DNA from: Rickettsia typhi
GTDB taxonomy: Bacteria > Pseudomonadota > Alphaproteobacteria > Rickettsiales > UBA1997
Reading direction: 5' to 3'
Assembly (NCBI GenBank): GCA_945888585.1
Contig: CAMDAI010000075.1
Span: forward strand, 1-6,423
Length of the DNA: 6,423 nt
Below, piece after piece: positions 1-4,604 of this stretch (position 1 is the first letter of the stretch; each line of letters starts with the position of its first letter). Position numbers and translations under genes: made by a program. The notes beneath the pieces were generated by a model. It did not search any database. It saw nothing but the letters and a program-made list of their open reading frames with translations, and was not told where the DNA came from.

Positions 1-551
1 TTGGCTCAATTCTTTGGATTTTAATTCTAAAATCAGGAATTCATGCTACAATTGCTGGAGTTTTATTAGCTTTTTTTATTCCGGTTCATAATAGAAAAAT
101 GGGAATTTCTCCTATGCAAAAATTAGAAGCTTATCTGCATCGTCCGGTAAATTATTTAATTTTGCCGCTTTTTGCTTTTGCCAATTCAGGAATTGTTTTT
201 TCTGATTTTTCCGGAGAAATTTTTTATGATCCGATATTTATAGGTATAGTTCTTGGCTTGTTTTTTGGTAAGCAATTAGGAATTACGCTAATGATATTTA
301 TATTGGTAAAATTGAAAATTGTTAAATTTTTTAAGAATATTAGCTGGATGGAATTTTATGGGATTTCAATTATTGCCGGAGTTGGTTTTACCATGAGTTT
401 ATTTATTGGTGGATTAGCTTTTGATATTGACTCTTCCATGACTAATAAGGTGGCAGCTGCAGTTATTACAGGATCATTGCTTTCAATTATATTTGGAATT
501 TTAGTCATATCTTTTGCTATAAAACGCAAACATCATCTTATCCCTTCTTAG
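1..551 (+). CDS. nhaA: Na+/H+ antiporter NhaA, C-terminal half (5'-truncated by window edge)
   Basis: Inner-membrane antiporter that exchanges Na+ for H+ in pH and sodium homeostasis. The reading frame is open from the first full codon at position 3 to TAG at 549-551, giving 182 codons of a family usually near 390 residues, so the start lies outside the window. Five hydrophobic stretches match the last helices (TM8-TM12) of E. coli NhaA. Visible family motifs are LKSGIHATIAG, then LILPLFAFAN, FFGKQLGI and GVGFTMSLFIGGLAF. Aligned by eye to E. coli NhaA, the Lys codon at 270-272 matches the TM10 lysine K300, and the Glu codon at 126-128 matches E252 of the pH-response region. An internal ATG at 99 is not the real start, because conserved NhaA sequence continues upstream of it. 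The protein ends in a short basic tail (KRKHHLIPS). The paired aspartates of TM5 are outside the window, so activity cannot be judged from this fragment. Confidence 0.95.
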   Translation, partial: GSILWILILKSGIHATIAGVLLAFFIPVHNRKMGISPMQKLEAYLHRPVNYLILPLFAFANSGIVFSDFSGEIFYDPIFIGIVLGLFFGKQLGITLMIFILVKLKIVKFFKNISWMEFYGISIIAGVGFTMSLFIGGLAFDIDSSMTNKVAAAVITGSLLSIIFGILVISFAIKRKHHLIPS

Positions 552-735
552 TTCTGGTTTGATTTAATATTCACTTCCTTAACTAACAAAATTAATCATT
601 ATCATTGTGTTTTCCTTCTGCAAGCAGTCAAAACAAGGTTTTTGTTGTATCAAATATCGTTGAAGATGAGATTTGGCTTTGTGTCTCGATGTTTAGTCAT
701 TGATATAAATCTTCCAACTTTACCGCTTGACTTTC
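552..735. other. Non-coding gap between nhaA and the mraZ operator array
   Basis: No convincing gene, RNA gene or terminator is seen here. Short inverted pairs such as AAAAC/GTTTT near 630-642 are too weak to be a terminator. A tandem ATCATT repeat at 595-606 lies within a weak Fur-box-like match (585-603). A TTGACT at 727-732 resembles a -35 element but has no -10 at the right distance. Confidence 0.5.
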
Positions 736-800
736 CCATTTTTTCACATACCCTCCCATTATAAACCATAAAAAACCATAAATTTCCATAAAATACCAGT
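731..800. promoter_or_regulatory. Probable MraZ operator: 10-bp-phased CCA/TGG array
   Basis: On the + strand CCA falls at 736, 756, 766, 776, 786 and 796, with ACA at 746. Every interval is exactly 10 bp across seven positions. Read on the minus strand the unit is TGG plus seven mostly A/T bases, and two units (735-738 and 755-758) are full TGGG. E. coli MraZ is known to bind TGGGN direct repeats separated by 5 nt, which is also a 10-bp period, just upstream of mraZ. The array ends 18 bp before the mraZ start. A -10-like TATAAA lies inside it at 760-765, so bound MraZ would cover the likely promoter region. I cannot assign a matching -35. Autoregulation is inferred from position and repeat geometry. 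The array has more units than the three described in E. coli, and they point along the minus strand. Confidence 0.7.
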
Positions 801-816
801 CAAATAAGATATAAAA

Positions 817-1305
817 ATGGCATTATTTTTATCAACATTCATCAACAAAATAGACAGCAAAGGTAGAATTTCGGTGCCAGCTCAATTTCGCATGGCTCTA
901 TCTAATGCAGCCCTTCTTGGTACTGAATTTGCTGGTGTGGTAATCTATGAATCGTTTGTGAATAGCTGTATTGAAGGATGTGATATTGGAAGAATTAAGC
1001 GTTTAAGTGATTCAATTGATGAATTAGATCCTTTTTCAGAAAGTCGTGATGCTTTTGCTACTACCATTTTAGGTGGTGCTGTGCAATTGGCTTTTGATAG
1101 TGATGGGAGAGTTATTTTGCCAGCAAATTTAATTGCAGTGGCTGATTTAAAAGATAAGGCAGTATTTGTAGGAAAGGGTGCCACTTTTGAAATTTGGCAA
1201 CCGGAGAGATTTGAAGAATATGCTAAAAAGGCTAAAGAAAATGCCAAGAATAATCGCAATTTGTTGCGTTTGTCTAAAGTAAAAATTGAGGCAAAAACCG
1301 AATAA
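817..1305 (+). CDS. mraZ: Transcriptional regulator MraZ
   Basis: MraZ is the DNA-binding protein encoded first in the dcw cluster. It forms a ring and regulates its own operon. The protein has 162 residues, a usual or slightly long size. It contains the two tandem SpoVT/AbrB-like halves, each with the DxxxR signature: D13-S-K-G-R17 near the N-terminus and D94-S-D-G-R98 in the second half. Each is followed by the expected hydrophobic-Pro segment (ISVPAQFR and VILPANL). The start MALFLSTFINKID matches the usual alphaproteobacterial MraZ N-terminus, so ATG at 817 is well supported even though no Shine-Dalgarno sequence precedes it (only an A/T-rich run). The C-terminus is lysine-rich. It lies directly downstream of the phased TGG array and 94 nt ahead of rsmH, the usual gene order. 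A long antisense ORF overlapping it is a shadow. Confidence 0.96.
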   Translation: MALFLSTFINKIDSKGRISVPAQFRMALSNAALLGTEFAGVVIYESFVNSCIEGCDIGRIKRLSDSIDELDPFSESRDAFATTILGGAVQLAFDSDGRVILPANLIAVADLKDKAVFVGKGATFEIWQPERFEEYAKKAKENAKNNRNLLRLSKVKIEAKTE

Positions 1306-1306
1306 A

Positions 1307-1399
1307 AGGAGGAGGGTAGAAAGAACGAAAATGGTTTTATTTTAAACATTCTGGGAGGTTTTTTAAAATAAAATTACCGTTTTTTCTATCCCGTTTTAA
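1307..1399 (+). promoter_or_regulatory. Long hairpin with Shine-Dalgarno at its foot, in the rsmH leader
   Basis: AGGAGGA (1307-1313) is followed at once by a long imperfect hairpin. The lower stem pairs 1314-1327 with 1378-1392, with one bulged U at 1389 and one G-U. An internal loop follows (1328-1331 against 1377). The upper stem pairs 1332-1346 with 1362-1376, including a perfect 12-bp block TTTTATTTTAAA and two G-U pairs. The 15-nt loop (1347-1361) holds a second SD-like GGGAGG. Only 7 nt separate the stem foot from the rsmH ATG at 1400. When folded, GGAGG would therefore lie about 8 nt from the start; unfolded, it is 87 nt away. No other SD is near that ATG. The structure is seen directly. 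The SD-delivery role is inferred, by analogy with the hairpin that moves the SD closer in phage T4 gene 38. A weak attenuator or RNA-processing site is the alternative. Confidence 0.55.
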
Positions 1400-2359
1400 A
1401 TGACATCAGAGGATAATTACAAATTCCATAAACCAGTTTTATTAAAAGAAATGCTGGAAAATTTGAGTCCTAAAAATGGTGAAATTTATATCGATGGTAC
1501 TTTTGGTGCTGGTGGATATAGCGCCGCAATTCTTGATAGTGCTGATTGCAAGGTTTATGCTTTTGATCGTGATCAAACTGTAGATAAATTTGTTAGGCCT
1601 TTAAAAAAACGCTTTTTAGATAATTTTATTTTTATCAATAGTCCATTTTCCAAGATAAGAGAAAAAATGGCGGAATTGGGAATTGCCAAAGTTGATGGAA
1701 TTGTTTTGGATTTAGGAGTTTCTTCAATGCAGTTTGATGAGGAAGAGCGTGGGTTTTCTTTTAATTCCAATCATAAACTCGATATGAGAATGGATACAAG
1801 TCAAGGAATTAGTGCATTTGAAATTGTAAATCAAATGTCCGAACTAGAATTAAAAGAAATTATTAAGAATTTTGGTGAAGAAAAACGTTTTTCACAAATT
1901 GCTAAAAAAATTGTGATAGCTAGGCAGAAGAAAGAAATTACCACTGCTCTTGAGTTAGCAGATATTGTTAGATCAGTTTATGGTCATAAAAAAACCGGAA
2001 AGATTGATCCGGCTACTAAAACTTTTCAGGCAATTAGAATTGCTGTGAATGATGAATTGCAAGAATTAAGAACTGCTCTAATGAGCGCCAAAGCACTTCT
2101 AAGTAAAAATGGAAGATTAGTTGTGGTGTCATTTCACTCTTTAGAGGATTCTTATGTTAAAAGTTTTTTAAGAGCCGAGAGTGGTTATAATAGCAATTTA
2201 TCGCGTTATAACCCCCTTCTTTTTCTTGAAGAACAAAAGAAAGAAGCAAGCGATTTTATTTTAAAACATAGCGGTACAATTAAGCCGAGTGATGAAGAAT
2301 TAGAGAATAATGTTAGGTCAAGATCAGCCAGGTTAAGGGCTGCAATTAAAGTAAATTAG
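1400..2359 (+). CDS. rsmH: 16S rRNA (cytosine-1402-N4)-methyltransferase RsmH (MraW)
   Basis: SAM-dependent enzyme that N4-methylates C1402 in the decoding centre of 16S rRNA. At 319 residues it is full length for the family. Motifs run in order: HKPVLLKEML at 10-19; the SAM-binding loop DGTFGAGG at 32-39; AFDRD at 54-58, the motif II acidic region; DLGVSSMQ at 104-111; RGFSF at 117-121; LDMRMD at 127-132; RIAVNDEL at 213-220; VVSFHSLED at 242-250; and the C-terminal NVRSRSARLRAA. The ATG at 1400 is the farthest upstream possible start, because a TAA stop (1397-1399) immediately precedes it in frame. The N-terminus also matches the family. The only strong SD sequence is at 1307-1313, beyond a hairpin. 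The gene is second in the dcw order mraZ-rsmH-ftsL. Confidence 0.97.
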   Translation: MTSEDNYKFHKPVLLKEMLENLSPKNGEIYIDGTFGAGGYSAAILDSADCKVYAFDRDQTVDKFVRPLKKRFLDNFIFINSPFSKIREKMAELGIAKVDGIVLDLGVSSMQFDEEERGFSFNSNHKLDMRMDTSQGISAFEIVNQMSELELKEIIKNFGEEKRFSQIAKKIVIARQKKEITTALELADIVRSVYGHKKTGKIDPATKTFQAIRIAVNDELQELRTALMSAKALLSKNGRLVVVSFHSLEDSYVKSFLRAESGYNSNLSRYNPLLFLEEQKKEASDFILKHSGTIKPSDEELENNVRSRSARLRAAIKVN

Positions 2360-2374
2360 TTATCTTGATGTTTA

Positions 2375-2400
2375 GAAATTTATTAAGCAATTTCGAAATT
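2375..2400. repeat. Alternating inverted hexamers GAAATT / AATTTC / GAAATT
   Basis: GAAATT (2375-2380), AATTTC (2389-2394) and GAAATT (2395-2400) lie in the rsmH-ftsL gap. The last two form a perfect 12-bp palindrome, AATTTCGAAATT. The first two could form a 6-bp stem with an 8-nt loop, so two mutually exclusive pairings exist. No U-tract follows, so this is not a terminator. It could be a protein-binding palindrome or chance in A/T-rich DNA. Confidence 0.35.
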
Positions 2401-2434
2401 AAAAGTTTGTAGAAGTTTAAAATTATCAATTTCT

Positions 2435-2440
2435 GGGGGG
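2435..2440 (+). promoter_or_regulatory. Poly-G ribosome binding site of ftsL
   Basis: GGGGGG ends 4 nt before the ftsL ATG (2445), in an otherwise A/T-rich leader. It takes the place of a usual AGGAGG and can pair only partly, using G-U, with the anti-SD. It supports the ATG at 2445. A similar run, AGGGGG, precedes the regulator gene at the right end of the window. Confidence 0.6.
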
Positions 2441-2444
2441 AAAT

Positions 2445-2816
2445 ATGAAAAATAAAAATAATATAAAATTAAATACTGCAGCCGCCTATTATGTAAGTAA
2501 TATCACTATGGCTTTATTGGTTATTATGAGTATTTGTCTAATGTTTTACATTCAGTTTAAAGTTGATAATATTCAAGATATAGTAAATGAAGTTGATAAT
2601 AAAATAGTAGCTTATGAAGATGAGATTGGGGTTTTGGAAGTTGAGTGGGTTTATTTAACTAGACCTGAGAGACTTAGAATTTTATCTCAAAAATATTTGG
2701 GAAATAACAATGATTATATAGCTTCAAATCAAGTTAAGGATGTAACTAAATTGGAAAAATATTCTTTATCTAAGTTAGAAGAATATGAAAATAAACAATT
2801 AGCTATGAGTCAATAA
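2445..2816 (+). CDS. ftsL: Cell division protein FtsL
   Basis: Small bitopic inner-membrane protein that joins FtsB and FtsQ in the divisome and helps activate septal peptidoglycan synthesis by FtsWI. The 123 residues read as a short polar cytoplasmic N-terminus, one hydrophobic helix at about 18-37 (YVSNITMALLVIMSICLMFY), then a periplasmic heptad-like stretch at about 39-66. After that comes the segment LEVEWVYLTRPERL at 64-77, continuing to KYL at 83-85. This Glu-Trp...Leu-Thr-x-Pro-x-Arg-Leu pattern is typical of alphaproteobacterial FtsL. Identity is further supported by its place directly after rsmH. The tail after residue 90 is polar and not recognisable. In most genomes ftsI follows immediately; here it does not. 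Confidence 0.9.
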   Translation: MKNKNNIKLNTAAAYYVSNITMALLVIMSICLMFYIQFKVDNIQDIVNEVDNKIVAYEDEIGVLEVEWVYLTRPERLRILSQKYLGNNNDYIASNQVKDVTKLEKYSLSKLEEYENKQLAMSQ

Positions 2817-2828
2817 AATTTTCTTTAA

Positions 2829-2897
2829 ATGAGATTTGATATGCTGAAAATCCTTGATTTTCAACCGCTTGCAAAGCGAAGGCGTCATGGGAAATGA
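2829..2897 (+). other. Possible 22-codon ORF in the ftsL-metW gap
   Basis: ATG at 2829 (or 2841) opens a frame ending at TGA 2895-2897. It encodes a 22-residue peptide, MRFDMLKILDFQPLAKRRRHGK, written here as MRFDMLKILDF then QPLAKRRRHGK. The cluster of basic residues at its end is striking, and the stretch is richer in G+C than its flanks. It sits exactly where ftsI normally starts, and FtsI proteins often have a basic cytoplasmic N-terminus before their single membrane helix. A remnant of the 5' end of ftsI is therefore conceivable. No hydrophobic helix follows and no good SD is seen. It may equally be chance. Confidence 0.2.
2845..2878 (+). repeat. Two adjacent small hairpins between ftsL and metW
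   Basis: TGAAAATC (2845-2852) pairs perfectly with GATTTTCA (2856-2863) around a 3-nt loop. Three nucleotides after the start of the next spacer, CGCTT (2866-2870) pairs with AAGCG (2874-2878), also around a 3-nt loop. No T-tract follows either one, so an intrinsic terminator is unlikely. Possible roles are mRNA processing or 3'-end protection of the ftsL message. Confidence 0.4.
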
Positions 2898-2928
2898 TAT
2901 TATTTAAAATTTAATTTTGCTGAATCAA

Positions 2929-3684
2929 ATGTTGGATCAAGATAATAAAATAATTGGTGCCGCTATTACCAAAAGAAATCAAATCCGTTTTGATCTTGAA
3001 ATTATTGCCAATTTAATTGAACCAGATTCTAAAGTTCTTGATATTGGTTGTGGCAATGGAGAATTGTTAAAACATTTAAAAGATAAAAAGGCAGTTGACG
3101 CCCGTGGTTTAGAACTTTCTTCGATTTATGTAAGTGAGTCAGTAAGAAAGGGTATATCAGTAATTCAAGGAAATGCTGAAGATGACTTAATCTATTATCC
3201 TGATGATAGTTTTGATTATGCAATCCTAAGCCAAACTATTCAAGCAATGCATGATCCTAGAAAAATTATGGAACAAATGTTACGAATTGCCAGATTTGCC
3301 ATTATTTCCTTACCTAATTTTGCTTATATTAAAAATCGTTTATATCTTACTTTTAAAGGTGAAATGCCGGTTAGTAAAACCATTCCTTATCAATGGTATG
3401 ATACGCCCAATATTCATTTTTGTTCAATTAGAGATTTTGAAAAATTATGTATTCAAATGGGTTTTGATATCCAAAAAAGAATTTATCTAACCAATAAACG
3501 TCTTTTATCGGGATGGTGTGGAACCAGAATGTGGGCCAATTGTTTTGCTGAATATGGTATATTTTTGATCACCAAAGATAAGTTTTCTGGTATTTCTGAA
3601 GGAAAATTTGTTTTTGATAATAAAAAAACACCTTTGTTAGTTGCATCATCAGCTAATGCTGGCCTAGCTTCCTCCGGTAAATGA
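2929..3684 (+). CDS. metW: Methionine biosynthesis protein MetW (methyltransferase-like)
   Basis: MetW is a SAM-methyltransferase-fold protein that pairs with homoserine O-acyltransferase (MetX) in methionine synthesis. Numbered from the ATG at 2929 it has 251 residues: IRFDLEIIANLI at 19-30, motif I VLDIGCGNGELL at 36-47, the LEL acidic end of strand 2 at 61-63, and GNAEDDL at 81-87. Next come the strongly diagnostic PDDSFDYAILSQTIQ at 91-105, SLPNFAY at 127-133, and YQWYDTPNIHFCSIRDFE at 154-171, ending near FAEYGIFLI. MetW is usually about 200 residues. Here some 36 residues follow the normal end, finishing in an Ala/Ser-rich run. A TTG at 2917 is an alternative start four codons upstream; neither has a visible SD. 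metX is not adjacent, which is unusual. Confidence 0.92.
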   Translation: MLDQDNKIIGAAITKRNQIRFDLEIIANLIEPDSKVLDIGCGNGELLKHLKDKKAVDARGLELSSIYVSESVRKGISVIQGNAEDDLIYYPDDSFDYAILSQTIQAMHDPRKIMEQMLRIARFAIISLPNFAYIKNRLYLTFKGEMPVSKTIPYQWYDTPNIHFCSIRDFEKLCIQMGFDIQKRIYLTNKRLLSGWCGTRMWANCFAEYGIFLITKDKFSGISEGKFVFDNKKTPLLVASSANAGLASSGK

Positions 3685-3736
3685 TATTCTAATTTTTCTC
3701 TAATATTGTTTACTTATGTGATTTATTAGAATTTAT

Positions 3737-3773
3737 GACAATTCTGGACAATTCAAAATCACCACAATATATT
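3737..3773 (+). promoter_or_regulatory. Putative rlpA promoter with a GACAATTC direct repeat
   Basis: TGGACA (3745-3750), 17 bp, then TATATT (3768-3773) makes a plausible sigma-70-type promoter 35 bp before the rlpA ATG. An exact direct repeat of GACAATTC occurs at 3737-3744 and 3747-3754. Its 10-bp period is one helical turn, and it overlaps the -35. The pair could be a regulator site. In A/T-rich DNA a promoter call by eye remains tentative. Confidence 0.45.
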
Positions 3774-3808
3774 GCGAATCAATGATTAGCTAACAAAGTG
3801 AAGATTAA

Positions 3809-4465
3809 ATGATTAGATTATGTTTTTTGCTGTCCTTGTTATTTGCAATAAATCCATGTTTTGGAAATGATTCTAATCAATCTTTTGATCAAAAAAGAAG
3901 TAAGTCTGGTCTCTCTGATTTTACCAACGTAAATCCTGAAACATCTATCAGGTATGTCCTAAAGAATAAACATAGCAAAGCTGATATTGATGAAAAAATA
4001 TCCAAATCTGTTGCTTATAGTGATGATGAGGATGAATATTCTGGTCATTATAAAATAGGGCAACCTTATGAAATTAAGGGTGTAACTTACTACCCACAGG
4101 AATATGAAAATTATGAAGAGGTTGGACAGGCTTCATGGTATGGTGGCAATTTTCACGGGAAAGTCACTGCCAATGGTGAGATCTATAATATGAAAGATAT
4201 GACGGCAGCCCATCGAACTCTACCTTTACCTTCTATGGTAAGAGTTACTAATCTGGATAATGGTAAAAGTGTTGTAGTTAGAATTAATGATCGAGGTCCT
4301 TTTTCCAGCAAAAGAATAATTGATCTTTCTGAATCAGTTGCTGATGAGTTAGATTTTAAGAATAATGGTATTGCTAATGTTAAAGTGCAATTTCTTGGAG
4401 ATGAAACTAAAACCTTATTAAGTAAGTTAAATTTAAAATCTTGTCATAAACAAGATAAGTGTTAA
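3809..4465 (+). CDS. rlpA: RlpA family septal lytic transglycosylase, without SPOR domain
   Basis: RlpA cleaves glycan strands lacking stem peptides, typically at the septum, and acts in the periplasm or outer membrane. The 218 residues begin with a secretion signal (MIRLCFLLSLLFAINPCFG, probable cut near residue 19). Cys17 lies in the sequence INPC, a poor lipobox, so lipoprotein status is doubtful. A polar, partly acidic linker follows (SDDEDEY at 71-77), then YKIGQPYEIKGVTYYP at 81-96 and the double-psi beta-barrel at about 105-197. The barrel shows GQASWYG, TANGEIYNM, TAAHRTLP, VRVTNLDNG and INDRGPF. Glu124, His135 and Asp161 keep the spacing of the catalytic residues E120, H131 and D157 of Pseudomonas aeruginosa RlpA. 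The C-terminal SPOR domain is absent; a short tail with Cys212 and Cys218 ends the protein. The SD is weak. The neighbouring genes are metW and metZ. Confidence 0.92.
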   Translation: MIRLCFLLSLLFAINPCFGNDSNQSFDQKRSKSGLSDFTNVNPETSIRYVLKNKHSKADIDEKISKSVAYSDDEDEYSGHYKIGQPYEIKGVTYYPQEYENYEEVGQASWYGGNFHGKVTANGEIYNMKDMTAAHRTLPLPSMVRVTNLDNGKSVVVRINDRGPFSSKRIIDLSESVADELDFKNNGIANVKVQFLGDETKTLLSKLNLKSCHKQDKC

Positions 4466-4537
4466 TGGTTAGGTTTTAAGTTTTGTCAACTTGATTTGAC
4501 TCAAAATTGAAGCAATAAACTTCATTTAAGAAAAAAT

Positions 4538-4566
4538 TTTGCAAAATCTAAAAATAAAAATATAAT
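4538..4566 (+). promoter_or_regulatory. Putative metZ promoter
   Basis: A perfect -10 TATAAT (4561-4566) lies 17 bp after TTTGCA (4538-4543), a 4/6 match to the -35 consensus. Transcription would start near 4573, leaving a leader of about 32 nt before ATG 4605. This argues against the upstream TTG at 4575 as the metZ start. Earlier in the gap, TGAAG/CTTCA (4508-4524) is a 5-bp stem too weak to be a terminator for rlpA. Confidence 0.5.
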
Positions 4567-4604
4567 CTCAGGCTTTGTGGAATAAACATAAGATAATTTT
4601 AGTG

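Noticed and set aside
727..765. TTGACT (727) with TATAAA (760) as the mraZ promoter
   Set aside because: The spacer would be 27 bp, too long for a sigma-70 promoter. TATAAA is kept only as a possible -10 within the operator.
1331..1345. Four-codon frame ATG GTT TTA TTT TAA after the AGGAGGAGGG between mraZ and rsmH
   Set aside because: The SD spacing is about 14 nt, the frame is tiny and it lies within the hairpin arm. The SD is better explained as serving rsmH, though a leader peptide is not excluded.
945..1349. Long antisense frame overlapping mraZ and the following gap
   Set aside because: It is the mirror of a well-supported MraZ gene, its translation has no recognisable motif, and all neighbours run on the other strand.
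3251..3490. Alternative + frame of 79 codons inside metW
   Set aside because: It lies wholly inside MetW, whose conserved motifs run through the same bases in another frame.
3686..3732. ATTCTAAT / ATTAGAAT inverted pair after metW as a possible terminator
   Set aside because: The stem is only 8 bp of mostly A/T with a 31-nt loop and no U-tract after it.
3781..3816. AATGATTAG repeated at 3781 and 3808, the second copy holding the rlpA start codon
   Set aside because: A 9-bp A/T-rich repeat can arise by chance. The upstream ATG reaches a stop after three codons.
4508..4524. TGAAG/CTTCA stem after rlpA as a possible terminator
   Set aside because: It has five pairs, a 7-nt loop and no proper T-run, so it is too weak.
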